In this document: one piece after another, positions 1 to 11,099 of the stretch
How the letters are laid out: each line of letters starts with the position of its first letter
How positions within the stretch are numbered: position 1 is the stretch's first letter
Origin: Boseongicola sp.
GTDB taxonomy: Bacteria; Pseudomonadota; Alphaproteobacteria; Rhodobacterales; Rhodobacteraceae
DNA: 64,000 nucleotides
Direction: 5' to 3'
Assembly (NCBI GenBank): GCA_014075275.1
Contig: CP046179.1
Span: forward strand, 1,435,932 to 1,499,931
Translations under genes and position numbers: made by a program
Notes under the pieces: model-generated
The model's input: the letters and a program-made list of their open reading frames with translations, nothing else
What the model was told of the DNA's origin: nothing
Database searches by the model: none

Positions 1-489
1 GGTCGTACAGCCGAGTTGATCTGGAAAGGTGCGATCACCTTAGTTCCGGGCGCACCATCAATGAACGATGAACCCGACCATCTCTATCGCGTGATGTCTG
101 ATGCGTTCGGCCTGGGTCGCCCCGTTCAAGACCAAACATTTGGACCTCACGCCCGCAGATTCAATCGTGATCCCAAGGTGCGGGCGGCGTTGGGCGCAGA
201 AGCCGCGTTGGTTCCGCTGTCGACCGGTGCAGATGGAATGTCGGTTATTGAAGTGACACCAGTTGCCCCGACCAAAGTCTATCATTTGGCTTGCGAAAAC
301 CACGAAACGATCTTGGCTGCCGGATTGGAGGTTGAGACATATCATCCGGGTCCGGACGTTGCGCTATCACTTTCAGACGAAATGATGCGCTACTATTTGA
401 AGTTCTTTCCTTACCTTTCAGGAATCTCTGGCTTCGGGCGCCTTGCTGCGCCCCGTATCACCGTCGAGGAACTTGACGGTCTGATGTAA
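1..489 (+). CDS. Hypothetical protein, 3' portion only
   Basis: The frame is open from the first base of the window and ends at a TAA at 487-489, so only the C-terminal 162 codons are present and the start lies outside. I do not recognise the family. The visible part is soluble in character, with no signal peptide, membrane segment or obvious catalytic motif. It is mildly acidic and rich in Pro and Gly near its beginning. It converges with the Lrp-type regulator, whose stop is 2 bases away. No function is offered. Confidence 0.7.
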   Translation, partial: GRTAELIWKGAITLVPGAPSMNDEPDHLYRVMSDAFGLGRPVQDQTFGPHARRFNRDPKVRAALGAEAALVPLSTGADGMSVIEVTPVAPTKVYHLACENHETILAAGLEVETYHPGPDVALSLSDEMMRYYLKFFPYLSGISGFGRLAAPRITVEELDGLM

Positions 490-491
490 TC

Positions 492-2157
<1,666 letters not shown>

Positions 2158-2182
2158 CCTCAATATTTCAGTCACTTCACGC

Positions 2183-2204
2183 AGGGTCACCAGTGCGTGA
2201 CCCT
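2183..2204 (+). terminator. Hairpin after trxB, possible terminator
   Basis: AGGGTCAC, a 6-base loop and GTGACCCT form a perfect 8-bp stem 25 bases after the trxB stop. No T-run follows, so it may be a weak or Rho-assisted terminator, or a processing hairpin in a transcript shared with the small lipoprotein gene. Confidence 0.45.
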
Positions 2205-2279
2205 AGGTAGGATTGCACAGCGGGCTGTGCTCCTTTCGGCATGTTGGACTTACCCAACTAACGAAATGAGGGAGAACCC

Positions 2280-2429
2280 ATGAGCACTATTGCGAAGTCA
2301 GTTATTGTTTTGTCCTTACTTGGAACTTTGGCGGCCTGCGAAACGCACGACGACGAAGCAATGATGAAAGATGAGGCCATGATGGACAAAGACGCCATGA
2401 TGGATGACGGCGAGATGATGAAAAAGTAA
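2280..2429 (+). CDS. Tiny Met/Asp-rich lipoprotein (49 aa)
   Basis: The ATG follows a strong GAGGGAGA ribosome binding site at a spacing of about 6 bases. The first 20 residues form a lipoprotein signal with lipobox LAAC (Cys20). The mature part is only 29 residues and is built from repeats of the type (E/K)DAMM: five Met-Met pairs separated by Asp, Glu and Lys. A strong hairpin follows the stop. Paired Met and acidic residues could bind metal, for instance copper, but this is inference. I know no named family for it. The lipobox, ribosome binding site and terminator together make it a convincing gene despite its size. Confidence 0.75.
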   Translation: MSTIAKSVIVLSLLGTLAACETHDDEAMMKDEAMMDKDAMMDDGEMMKK

Positions 2430-2452
2430 TCTTCTATTATTAATCATGTCAT

Positions 2453-2480
2453 TGAGGCGCAGTTTGCGGGCTGCGCCTCA
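2453..2480 (+). terminator. Terminator of the small lipoprotein gene
   Basis: TGAGGCGCAG, loop TTTGCGGG and CTGCGCCTCA form a perfect 10-bp stem 23 bases after the stop, followed by TTGGTTTC. The interval from here to sat-cysC (about 210 bases) showed no riboswitch or further gene on reading. Confidence 0.7.
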
Positions 2481-2689
2481 TTGGTTTCTGAGCACTCTTC
2501 CCGTCAGTAAATTAAAGTTTTAGCGCGCGTATCCTTTCACTTTCAGCTCTTGGCGTCATCATTTTCAGTTTCGCCAATCGCTGTAACTACGCATTTCCCA
2601 ATAGGAAAATTTGACCAAATTCTGGGCTTGCGTCGCCGCGCGCTTGGTTATTTACGTCCACCAAATCATTTCAGCTTAAGAAACAGGCC

Positions 2690-4396
2690 ATGCTGCACCC
2701 AACTCACGCCCCAATCCCTGAACTTTTCGTTTCCTACGAAAGTGCGCAAAAACTAAAAGTCGATGCCGGCGAGTTGCCGTCGTGGGACCTGACGCCTCGT
2801 CAAATTTGCGATCTGGAACTATTGATGAATGGCGGGTTCAACCCGCTGAAGGGATTTCTAAACGAGGCTGACTATAACGGTGTCCTCGACAACATGCGCC
2901 TTGCGGATGGCACGCTTTGGCCAATGCCTATCACGCTGGATGTATCGCAAAATTTCGCTGAGACCGTAAATCCGGGCCAGGACATTGCCCTACGCGATCA
3001 GGAAGGTGTGATCCTGGCGATTATGTCTGTCACGGATCAATGGTCGCCTGACAAATCCGCTGAAGCTGAGAAAGTGTTTGGCGCGGACGACTCTGCGCAT
3101 CCAGCTGTAAATTATCTACACAATCAGGCGGGTCCAGTTTATCTGGGCGGTCCGGTCACAGGTATTCAGCAGCCGGTGCATTATGATTTCAAGATGCGCC
3201 GCGACACCCCGAATGAGTTGCGCGCATATTTTCGCAAATTGGGTTGGCGGCGCGTTGTGGCATTTCAAACCCGCAATCCTCTTCATCGCGCTCATCAGGA
3301 ACTGACGTTCCGGGCGGCGAAAGAGGCTCAGGCCAACCTGCTTATCCATCCTGTTGTCGGCATGACAAAACCTGGTGACGTTGACCATTTCACGCGGGTC
3401 CGCTGCTACGAGGCAGTGTTGGATAAATACCCAGCCGCGACAACGACCATGAGCCTTTTGAATCTGGCGATGCGTATGGCAGGTCCCCGTGAAGCGGTTT
3501 GGCATGGCCTGATCCGCAAAAATCATGGCTGTACCCACATGATCATAGGACGCGATCACGCCGGTCCCGGAATGAATTCGGCTGGTGAAGATTTTTACGG
3601 CCCTTACGACGCGCAAGAACTATTCCGCAAACATCAGGACGAAATCGGCATCGAAATGGTTGATTTCAAACACATGGTCTTTGTGCAGGACCGCGCACAA
3701 TATGAACCGGCTGACGAAGTTGAAAAGAACGCGACAGTCCTGAATATTTCCGGAACCGAATTGCGTCGCAGACTGCGCGAGGGCCTGGAAATTCCCGAGT
3801 GGTTTTCGTTCGGCGAAGTCGTAAACGAATTGCGACGCCGGTATCCGCCCCGCTCGAAACAGGGGTTCACTGTCTTTTTCACCGGTTTGTCCGGATCTGG
3901 AAAATCTACAATAGCCAATGCTCTTTTGGTCAAGCTCATGGAAATGGGAGGCCGACCCGTCACACTATTGGATGGCGACATCGTGCGAAAAAACCTGTCA
4001 TCCGAGTTGGGCTTCTCGAAAGAGCACCGCGACCTGAACATTCGGCGTATTGGTTACGTCGCCAGCGAAATCACCAAGAACGGCGGTATCGCAATCTGCG
4101 CACCAATTGCGCCTTACGCAACAACGCGTCGTGCCGTCCGCGAAGACATCGAACAGTTTGGCGCATTTTTGGAGATACACGTCGCGACTTCTCTGGAAGA
4201 ATGTGAACGTCGCGATCGCAAAGGTCTTTATAAGCTGGCTCGCGAAGGGAAAATCGCAGAATTCACTGGCATTTCTGACCCTTATGACATCCCAGATTCT
4301 CCTGAGGTGCGTCTGGACACCGAGAATGTCGAGGTCGATCACTGTGCGCATCAAGTTCTGCTGAAACTTGAGCAACTGGGATTGGTTGCCGGCTAA
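2690..4396 (+). CDS. sat-cysC: Bifunctional sulfate adenylyltransferase / APS kinase
   Basis: Catalyses the first two steps of sulfate activation: sulfate plus ATP to APS, then APS to PAPS. The protein has 568 aa. An N-terminal PUA-like part and the ATP-sulfurylase domain hold QTRNPLHRAH from residue 193 and the downstream IGRDHAGPG. The C-terminal APS-kinase domain starts near residue 390 with Walker A GLSGSGKST (399-407). The fused Sat-CysC form is well known in marine alphaproteobacteria. The ATG at 2690 follows AAGAAACAGG. It stands alone on this strand and converges with an inositol-monophosphatase-family gene that could be CysQ-like, which would remove the PAP by-product; that link is inference. 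Confidence 0.96.
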   Translation: MLHPTHAPIPELFVSYESAQKLKVDAGELPSWDLTPRQICDLELLMNGGFNPLKGFLNEADYNGVLDNMRLADGTLWPMPITLDVSQNFAETVNPGQDIALRDQEGVILAIMSVTDQWSPDKSAEAEKVFGADDSAHPAVNYLHNQAGPVYLGGPVTGIQQPVHYDFKMRRDTPNELRAYFRKLGWRRVVAFQTRNPLHRAHQELTFRAAKEAQANLLIHPVVGMTKPGDVDHFTRVRCYEAVLDKYPAATTTMSLLNLAMRMAGPREAVWHGLIRKNHGCTHMIIGRDHAGPGMNSAGEDFYGPYDAQELFRKHQDEIGIEMVDFKHMVFVQDRAQYEPADEVEKNATVLNISGTELRRRLREGLEIPEWFSFGEVVNELRRRYPPRSKQGFTVFFTGLSGSGKSTIANALLVKLMEMGGRPVTLLDGDIVRKNLSSELGFSKEHRDLNIRRIGYVASEITKNGGIAICAPIAPYATTRRAVREDIEQFGAFLEIHVATSLEECERRDRKGLYKLAREGKIAEFTGISDPYDIPDSPEVRLDTENVEVDHCAHQVLLKLEQLGLVAG

Positions 4397-4444
4397 GTAA
4401 AGGCGGGCCTTTAGAGTAATCAGATGGGCCCGCGGGCGCGGCTA

Positions 4445-5275
4445 TCATCGCAGATCAAAAATATCCGATATCTGGTGCCAGTCATTCTCAGATTTGGCAA
4501 CGATGAGCCGTCCTTCATGCTGTGTGGGCGTGTAGTTGATGCCGGAGGTAAAACGCGCAATGCCACCGCATTCCTGGGCGACCAAACAGCCAGCAGCGTG
4601 ATCCCATGGCGTCAATATTGGTGAAACCACAAAGTCGACCACGTTTCGTGCGAGCAAACGATACTCGTGTGCCGAACACCGCAGGGAGTCAGCCTTCGCA
4701 AATGTGGGAATGCAATCGAAAACCTTCGAGCGTTCAGAGCCGGTGAAACTTGTCGCGTGCACATACCCGGTTGCCTTGGATGCAACTATGCGGCTCTTGC
4801 CGAAATTAAGCTGTGTCTCCACCCCATTCTTGGAAACGTGTCGCGCACCTTCATTGCGCTGAGCAACGACATAGTCATCCGACATCGGGTCGTAGATCAG
4901 TCCCCACAACGTATGCCCTTGAGCAACAACCGCCAGCATGACCCCGAACAATGGCAATCCATTGGCAAAATTCCAGGTGCCATCGACTGGGTCGACCAAC
5001 ACACAAACTTCCGCATCGGCAACGTCAGAAAGCAAAGCCGCACCCGCAGACACGGCTTCTTCGCCAATGACGACTGCGTGGGGAATAATGTCCTGAATAC
5101 CTTGGGTTAGGCATCGCTCCGCTTCGCGGTCGGCAACGGTCACCAGATCATCGGCGTGGGTCTTCGTTTCGATTTCGTTAGGGGCGAGCGCCATAAATCG
5201 CGGCAAAATCTCTTTAGTCGCAACCTGACGCACCAGTGCGACAAGTCGTGCCTCAGTGGATGCGTTGATGTTCAC
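4445..5275 (-). CDS. Inositol monophosphatase family protein (possibly CysQ-like)
   Basis: Mg-dependent sugar or nucleotide phosphatase of 276 aa. The metal-binding motifs are in the right order: GEE at residues 71-73, DPVDGT at 95-100 and WDHAAG at 224-229. These define the IMPase/FBPase/CysQ superfamily but do not fix the substrate. The start codon overlaps the stop of the M3 peptidase gene (ATGA), so it is the last gene of the coaBC operon. It converges with sat-cysC, which makes a 3'(2'),5'-bisphosphate nucleotidase role possible. Inositol-1-phosphatase or histidinol-phosphatase activity are alternatives. Confidence 0.9.
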   Translation of the reverse strand: MNINASTEARLVALVRQVATKEILPRFMALAPNEIETKTHADDLVTVADREAERCLTQGIQDIIPHAVVIGEEAVSAGAALLSDVADAEVCVLVDPVDGTWNFANGLPLFGVMLAVVAQGHTLWGLIYDPMSDDYVVAQRNEGARHVSKNGVETQLNFGKSRIVASKATGYVHATSFTGSERSKVFDCIPTFAKADSLRCSAHEYRLLARNVVDFVVSPILTPWDHAAGCLVAQECGGIARFTSGINYTPTQHEGRLIVAKSENDWHQISDIFDLR

Positions 5276-7293
5276 TCAGACAATCCCCGCCCTTTCAACA
5301 TCGCATCCGGACCAGGCATTCGGCCCCGGAAAGCAGTATAAAGTTCAGCGGCGTCCTTGCTGCCACCGCTAGAAAGAACCTGGTGCTCCAGTTTCGCCGC
5401 CGTTGCCGGATCAAAGGGATCTCCGACTTCTTCAAAGGCCTGAAATGCATCAGCATCCATGACTTCCGACCACATGTAGCTGTAATATCCGCTGGAATAT
5501 CCGTCACCGGAAAACACATGTGCAAAATGCGGCGTTGCGTGGCGCATTGGAATGGCGTGGGGCATGCCTATGCGATCAAGAACCTCTGCCTGTCGCTGCA
5601 TCGGATCAGAAGGGGGGTCACCCCGATGGAAATCCAAATCAACCAGAGCTGACGCGACATACTCGACCGTTTGAAATCCCATGTCATAGGTTGCGGCGTT
5701 CAGAAGATTTTTCAGAAGATGCTCGGGCATGGGTGCGCCTGTCTCGGCATGCGTCGCATATTTCGCAAGCACTTCTGGGACTTCGAGCCAGTGCTCAAAA
5801 AGCTGGCTGGGCAATTCGACAAAATCACGTGCGACGCTGGTACCTGAAATACTTTCATATGTGACGTCGCTCAGCATTTGGTGCAGCGCGTGGCCGAACT
5901 CGTGAAACAAGGTGCGCGCGTCGTCAAAGCTGAGCAATGCTGGCTGGCCTTCTGGAGGTTTGGCGAAATTACAGACGTTTATGACAATCGGTCGAACGTC
6001 GCCGCCTAGCTTGCGCTGTGATCGAAGCGCAGAACACCAAGCGCCTGAACGCTTGGAACCACGATTGAAGTAATCGCCTATGAAAACAGCCAAGTGTTTA
6101 CCGTCGCGCGAAATTTCCCAAGCGCGGGCATCTGGGTGATTTAATGGGACGTCAATCGGTTCGGCGGTAATTCCAAATAGACGCCCGGCACAGTCAAATG
6201 CAGCCTCGATCATACGGTCCAACTGCAGATACGACTTTAGTTCGGCCTCATCCAGATCGTGTTCGGCGACGCGGCGACGTTCGCTGTAGTACCGCCAATC
6301 CCAAGGTTCGAAAACACTGTCGTCGCCATCGGCACGCATCATTTCACCCAAAACCTCGGCGTCTTGCAAAGCCGTTGCACGAGCTGGTTCCCAAACTTGC
6401 ATCAGCAAGTCTTCAACAGCACTGGGCGCACCGGCCATTTCGGTTTCAAGTTTGTATTTTGCAAAATCGGCATACCCCAAAAGAGCCGCCCGCTCGTGAC
6501 GCAAGGCCAATATTTCGGCAGTGATCGCGCGATTGTCGGTTTCACCACCGTTAGCGCCGCGCGAAGTCCATGCCCGCCACGTTTTTTCGCGGAGGTCTCT
6601 ACGACTGGAGAATTGCAGGAACGGCACAATCAAGGATCTGGAAAGGGTAATTACCGGGCCGGACCTGTCTTTCTCCTGACCGGCGGCCTTTGCGGCAGAG
6701 ATCAGAAAATCCGGCAGCCCTTCCAAGTCTTCACTGGCGAGATCCAGGTACCACGATCTTTCTTCGGCCAGCAGATTTTGGGTAAAGTCCGTTCCTAGAA
6801 TTGCGAGTCGTGCCTTGATCTGACTAAGTCTATCTTTGTCGCCTCCTTCAAGTTTCGCTCCTGCGCGCAAAAATCCGCGGCGCGTCAGCATCAAAACGCG
6901 TGACTGCTCGGCCGTCAGAGTCAAGCTGTCACGTTGCTCCCAAAGGCTTTCGATGCGTTGAAACAGTCGCGTATTCATGGAAACTTCTGACGAGAATTCA
7001 GATATCTTAGGTGAGAATGCGCGCTGAAGCTCTTCGCGAACCGAGTTTGAATCCGTTCCGGCAAGATTAAAAAATACCGACAGAACTTTGCCCAGAGTTT
7101 CGTCTGCTAACTCCAGCGCTTCGATCGTGTTTTCAAAAGTCGGTAATTCACTGTTTTCGGCAATTGCACCGATCGCCGCGCGCGCATCGGCCAAAGCCTG
7201 ATCCAAAGCGGGCGAAAAATCGTCGTCAGTTATCAAATCAAATGGCGGAAGGCCAAAAGGTGTCGTCCAATCAGCCAGGATGGGGTTATTCAT
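5272..7293 (-). CDS. M3 family oligopeptidase (OpdA/Dcp type)
   Basis: Zinc metallopeptidase of 673 aa, the usual length for oligopeptidase A and peptidyl-dipeptidase Dcp. The zinc motif HEFGH lies at about residues 463-467 within FHEFGHALHQM, and a downstream Glu completes the site in this family. No signal peptide, so cytoplasmic degradation of short peptides is expected. The ATG follows TGAGGCACCG. Its 3' end overlaps the IMPase-family gene by 4 bases, and the MoeB-like gene ends 48 bases upstream. Choosing between prlC and dcp needs a tree, so no symbol is given. Confidence 0.95.
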   Translation of the reverse strand: MNNPILADWTTPFGLPPFDLITDDDFSPALDQALADARAAIGAIAENSELPTFENTIEALELADETLGKVLSVFFNLAGTDSNSVREELQRAFSPKISEFSSEVSMNTRLFQRIESLWEQRDSLTLTAEQSRVLMLTRRGFLRAGAKLEGGDKDRLSQIKARLAILGTDFTQNLLAEERSWYLDLASEDLEGLPDFLISAAKAAGQEKDRSGPVITLSRSLIVPFLQFSSRRDLREKTWRAWTSRGANGGETDNRAITAEILALRHERAALLGYADFAKYKLETEMAGAPSAVEDLLMQVWEPARATALQDAEVLGEMMRADGDDSVFEPWDWRYYSERRRVAEHDLDEAELKSYLQLDRMIEAAFDCAGRLFGITAEPIDVPLNHPDARAWEISRDGKHLAVFIGDYFNRGSKRSGAWCSALRSQRKLGGDVRPIVINVCNFAKPPEGQPALLSFDDARTLFHEFGHALHQMLSDVTYESISGTSVARDFVELPSQLFEHWLEVPEVLAKYATHAETGAPMPEHLLKNLLNAATYDMGFQTVEYVASALVDLDFHRGDPPSDPMQRQAEVLDRIGMPHAIPMRHATPHFAHVFSGDGYSSGYYSYMWSEVMDADAFQAFEEVGDPFDPATAAKLEHQVLSSGGSKDAAELYTAFRGRMPGPDAMLKGRGLSE

Positions 7294-7341
7294 CGGTGCC
7301 TCAATACAATTTGCTATTCAGATGTTACCTATGGTCGCGAC

Positions 7342-8403
7342 CTATCCGCTTCCAGTTGCTACCGCGTCGCTGCCGCAGGTCGCGCAGTCCTGACGAGGGG
7401 ATATGCGGATCGTCCGAACATCCGCATATAGTGCGTCGTAGATCATCAGGCGGCCCAAAAGGGTCTCTCCGGCGCCCGCCAGAAACTTTATTGCTTCAAC
7501 GGCCATCATCGACCCAACGACACCCGGAAGCGGACCAAGAACTCCACCCTCTGCGCAACTGGGAGCAAGACCTTGAGCAGGTTGCTCGGGAAAAACGCAT
7601 CGATAACACGGCGCGCGCCGCGATGGGTCAAAGACGCTGATCTGACCTTCCCACTGACTGATCGCTGCCGAAATCAATGGAATCTTCAGCCGCGTGCACA
7701 CGTCATTGACCAGATAACGAGTATCCGCATCATCGGTTCCATCCAGGACCAGATCAAAGTCACCGATGATCTGATCGGCGACGTCCGAATTGATGCGGCG
7801 ATTGAACGGTCTGACTTCAATGAACGGGTTCTGCGCACGCATGGCGATTTCAGCTGAAAACACCTTGGGCATACCAATGCGGTCGTCGTTATGGATAACC
7901 TGACGTTGAAGGTTTGAATTCTCGACTTTGTCGTCGTCGATAACCCCAATCGTTCCGACTCCTGCCGCAGCCAGATACTGAAGAGCAGGTGCTCCCAGTC
8001 CACCGGCCCCGACGACAAGCACACGAGCCTTTTTTAACTTTTGTTGCCCGGGTCCACCAATCTCGCGCAAGACAATGTGGCGGGCGTTACGCTCCAGCTC
8101 ACTTGTCGAGGCATTGGATTGCATAGAATTGCCTTCAAGGTTCTCGGGTCGGACCTGAGTTTTCAAATACCGCAGTCCGCGCACATAGCCCCACACCAGC
8201 AACGCAAGTACACCTACGATCAACCATTCGCCCGGGGAACCGCCTGTCGCCACGCGTATGGAATGACCATCTGGGAACAATAGTTGTGCAGCCAGAACTG
8301 CCAAGTAAAGTAAGGCCAGCATCAATACTCGGACTGCAGTTGGAGCTTTCAACAGATGCCCAACACCCCAAATAATTGCAGCTAATGCCAAAACCAAGAT
8401 CAT
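7342..8403 (-). CDS. Membrane-anchored MoeB/ThiF-type E1-like adenylyltransferase
   Basis: 353-aa protein in two parts. Residues 1-75 contain about three hydrophobic segments (near 1-16, 25-43 and 60-73). From residue 94 there is a full E1-like domain with nucleotide motif GAGGLG (132-137), GTDD (222-225) and two zinc cysteine pairs (CYRC 266-269, CATC 340-343). Such domains adenylate the C-terminal GG of MoaD or ThiS. moaD with a terminal GG is encoded at 41.2 kb. The start is firm because it overlaps the dut stop (ATGA). An internal ATG at residue 94 would give a soluble MoeB-size protein and might also be used. Confidence 0.9.
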   Translation of the reverse strand: MILVLALAAIIWGVGHLLKAPTAVRVLMLALLYLAVLAAQLLFPDGHSIRVATGGSPGEWLIVGVLALLVWGYVRGLRYLKTQVRPENLEGNSMQSNASTSELERNARHIVLREIGGPGQQKLKKARVLVVGAGGLGAPALQYLAAAGVGTIGVIDDDKVENSNLQRQVIHNDDRIGMPKVFSAEIAMRAQNPFIEVRPFNRRINSDVADQIIGDFDLVLDGTDDADTRYLVNDVCTRLKIPLISAAISQWEGQISVFDPSRRAPCYRCVFPEQPAQGLAPSCAEGGVLGPLPGVVGSMMAVEAIKFLAGAGETLLGRLMIYDALYADVRTIRISPRQDCATCGSDAVATGSG

Positions 8404-8867
8404 CAGCTCAGCCCCGTCGAACCAAAACCCTCGGCCCCTCGTCCGGTCGCATTGAGAGTTTCGCTTTCTTCAAAGTCCGCCTGCACAACTGGCGCGACGA
8501 CAAGTTGCGCAATCCTGTCGCCGTGAGCAATCTCAACGGGTTCCTCACCTAAGTTGATGACAATTACACCCAACGGGCCGCGGTAGTCGCTGTCGATGGT
8601 TCCCGGAGAATTGACCAACCCGAGGCCTTTTTTCAAAGCCAAACCAGAACGCGGTCGTATCTGAACCTCGAATCCAGCGGGAATTTCAACCGACACGCCC
8701 GTAGGAACAAGAGCGCGCTCCATTGGTGACAGAGTCATGCCTGACCGCTGCTCCTGCGAGAAATTCGCTCGGATATCTGCTCCGGCGGCACCGGCAGTTT
8801 CATATTTCGGCAGGGCAATCGTCGGGTCTGATTGCGGTAAACGCAGTATACGAACGACGGGTGTCAT
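8403..8867 (-). CDS. dut: Deoxyuridine 5'-triphosphate nucleotidohydrolase (dUTPase)
   Basis: Trimeric dUTPase, 154 aa from the ATG at 8865-8867. It hydrolyses dUTP to dUMP and PPi, keeping uracil out of DNA and feeding dTMP synthesis. The conserved motifs are present in order: AGADIRA, the uracil-binding [29 protein letters not shown] and the Gly-rich [11 protein letters not shown] tail. A TTG start 45 bases upstream exists, but the chosen ATG lies 1 base after the coaBC stop and gives the family start. coaBC-dut is a well-known alphaproteobacterial pairing. It overlaps the downstream MoeB-like gene. Confidence 0.96.
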   Translation of the reverse strand: MTPVVRILRLPQSDPTIALPKYETAGAAGADIRANFSQEQRSGMTLSPMERALVPTGVSVEIPAGFEVQIRPRSGLALKKGLGLVNSPGTIDSDYRGPLGVIVINLGEEPVEIAHGDRIAQLVVAPVVQADFEESETLNATGRGAEGFGSTGLS

Positions 8868-8868
8868 C

Positions 8869-10065
8869 TCAGGTGAGAACTTCGGCAATGCGCGCGGCCA
8901 GCTTTCGGGCAACTTGGTCTTTTGGCATCATTGGCCAAGTCTCTGCGCCGTCTGCGTCGATAATTGTAACTGCATTTTGCGTTCCGCCCATGATACCGGT
9001 TTCAGGAGAGACGTCGTTTGCAACAATCCAATCGCACCCCTTGCGTTGCCGCTTGGCTGTAGCGTTCTGCAACACGTCGTCCGTTTCAGCCGCAAAACCG
9101 ATCACAAGGTTGGGTCGGCCTTCAGCCAATTGACTTACGCTGGCCAAGATATCGGGGTTCTCGATCAACTCGAACGTCGGGGGGTTCCCGCTTTTATCCT
9201 TTTTTATTTTGCCATCAGACTCGATTGCCACATGCCAGTCAGCGACAGCGGCGGTAAAAACCGCTGCGTCGGCAGGCAGGTTTGCGTTCACAGCGTCCAG
9301 CATCTGGCGAGCACTTTGGACTGCCATTACCGTGACGCCCGAGGGCGGAGGCGTGTCCGCAGGCCCGGTTACAAACGTAACGCGCGCGCCAAGCGCCGAT
9401 AGCGCCGATGCAATGGCCGTGCCCTGTGCGCCGGATGATCGGTTGGCAATGTAGCGCACCGGGTCAATTGCCTCGTGAGTTGGACCGGAAGTTACCAATA
9501 CATGCCTGCCTTTAAGCGGGCCGTCAGCCAGCGCATCTACGATTGCGTCGTAAATTGCTTGTGGTTCGGCCATACGTCCCGGACCGAATTCGCCACACGC
9601 CATGTCCCCTTCATCTGGTCCAATGCGGCGGATACCGTCGGCTTCGAGCGTCGCGACATTTCGTTGATTAGCGGGATGCAGCCACATTCTGACATTCATT
9701 GCAGGAGCTACTAATACCGGAGTGTCAGTTGCCAAAAGAATGGTCGAAGCTAGATCGTCTGCATGTCCACCGGCCATTTTCGCCATCAGGTCTGAGGTCG
9801 CGGGGGCAACAACGACCAGATCGGCCGAACGAGACAATTCGATGTGTCCCATCTCTGCTTCATCAGTGAGATCAAATAGATCAACATACACCTTATCTGC
9901 TGCAAGTGCCGAGGCTGACAGCGGAGTGACAAACTCCTGGGCAGCCCGAGTCAATACAGGGGTAACGCTACCACCGGATTTTCGGATCAGGCGAATGAGT
10001 TCCAGCGATTTGAAGGCGGCAATACCACCACCAATGACAAGTAGAATGCGCTTTCCTGCAAGCAT
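8869..10065 (-). CDS. coaBC: Phosphopantothenoylcysteine synthetase/decarboxylase
   Basis: Bifunctional coenzyme A biosynthesis enzyme, 398 aa. The N-terminal CoaC flavoprotein domain has [12 protein letters not shown], the PAMNVRMW motif and the active-site Cys region CGEFGPGRM. The C-terminal CoaB domain follows from about residue 190 ([11 protein letters not shown]) and contains the KKDKSG nucleotide-binding loop. The ATG at 10063-10065 sits behind AAAGGAAAAATC; a longer start upstream lacks such a site. It leads an operon with dut, the MoeB-like gene, the M3 peptidase and the IMPase-family gene. Confidence 0.96.
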   Translation of the reverse strand: MLAGKRILLVIGGGIAAFKSLELIRLIRKSGGSVTPVLTRAAQEFVTPLSASALAADKVYVDLFDLTDEAEMGHIELSRSADLVVVAPATSDLMAKMAGGHADDLASTILLATDTPVLVAPAMNVRMWLHPANQRNVATLEADGIRRIGPDEGDMACGEFGPGRMAEPQAIYDAIVDALADGPLKGRHVLVTSGPTHEAIDPVRYIANRSSGAQGTAIASALSALGARVTFVTGPADTPPPSGVTVMAVQSARQMLDAVNANLPADAAVFTAAVADWHVAIESDGKIKKDKSGNPPTFELIENPDILASVSQLAEGRPNLVIGFAAETDDVLQNATAKRQRKGCDWIVANDVSPETGIMGGTQNAVTIIDADGAETWPMMPKDQVARKLAARIAEVLT

Positions 10066-10167
10066 GATTTTTCCTTTTGCGCGTTGCTCCAAGTGTTACG
10101 GGGCATAGGCGCAAGGGGCAAGCGCGTGAGATGCGCTTGTAAGGGCAAGTAACCACATATGAATCGT

Positions 10168-11046
10168 TTAGTTTAGAAACTCGGTAACTTCGGAGGACCT
10201 TTTTTCCAACGACTTTCGCATTTTGGCAAATGACGATGCTTCTAGTTGGCGCACGCGTTCCTTTGATAAACCAAGCTCATTTCCAAGACACTCAAGAGTG
10301 CGGGGAACGTCACGCAACTTGCGCTCTCGAACGATCAGTTGCTCGCGATCACTCAACGAGGACATGGCCCCGATCAACCATTCACGAATGGTTTCAAGGT
10401 CCTTTTGATGCTCAACCTCGGCTGATTGCTGCGCCGTTTCGTCCTCGAGTGTGTCAATCCACTCGCGCCCGTCTTCGTCTGAGGATTGCAGTGCGTTCAA
10501 AGAGAAATCGGATCCGGAAAGCCGCCCTTCCATCATCTCTACATCGTGTAAAGGAACTCCAATCTCGGCTGCGATTTTCTGGCGCATCTCTTCACGATTC
10601 AAAACTTCGCCTGCCGCAGCAGCTTCCCGTTCCAAACGAGCCTGAACGCGCCGCAGATTGAAGAACAGCGATTTCTGTGAAGAAGTGGAGCCCGTGCGCA
10701 CCATCGACCAGTTCCGCATGACATGATCCTGGATCGAGGCTTTGATCCACCAAACAGCGTAGGTCGAGAAACGGACCCCGCGATCAGGATCGAATTTTTC
10801 CGCTGCTTTCATCAGGCCCAAACCAGCTTCTTGAATAAGGTCGTTCATGGGCGCGCCATAGCGACGGAACTTTGATGCCATTGAGATTGCAAGCCGCATA
10901 TAGGCCGTAATCAGCCGGTGAAGCGCCTCCTCGTCGCGACAATCGCGCCAAGCGTAGGCCAGTTGCAACTCTGTGTCGGCGTCCAATAATTCGGCCTTCA
11001 TCGCAACCCGTGAAAGTTGTTGATTAAAGTTACCATCCAGCGCCAT
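10168..11046 (-). CDS. rpoH: RNA polymerase sigma-32 factor RpoH (RpoH2 type likely)
   Basis: Alternative sigma factor, 292 aa. Region 2 is intact (PMNDLIQEAGLGLMKAAEKF and FSTYAVWWIKASIQ). The diagnostic RpoH box QKSLFFNLR lies at residues 124-132. Region 4 ends with GLSKERVRQLEASSFAKM. The ATG at 11044-11046 follows GGGAGATTCTGC; an upstream ATG gives an N-terminus unlike the family. Rhodobacterales usually carry two rpoH genes, the second serving the singlet-oxygen response. I favour RpoH2 from overall sequence impression and the candidate ECF-type promoter upstream, with moderate certainty. Divergent from comM. Confidence 0.93.
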   Translation of the reverse strand: MALDGNFNQQLSRVAMKAELLDADTELQLAYAWRDCRDEEALHRLITAYMRLAISMASKFRRYGAPMNDLIQEAGLGLMKAAEKFDPDRGVRFSTYAVWWIKASIQDHVMRNWSMVRTGSTSSQKSLFFNLRRVQARLEREAAAAGEVLNREEMRQKIAAEIGVPLHDVEMMEGRLSGSDFSLNALQSSDEDGREWIDTLEDETAQQSAEVEHQKDLETIREWLIGAMSSLSDREQLIVRERKLRDVPRTLECLGNELGLSKERVRQLEASSFAKMRKSLEKRSSEVTEFLN

Positions 11047-11099
11047 GCAGAATCTCCCTGTTGCCCATATTTTGTTGGGCACTTCTTTGCCTTCATAAT

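Noticed and set aside
2481-2689. SAM or other riboswitch before sat-cysC
   Set aside because: No conserved aptamer pairing could be traced in the 209 bases.
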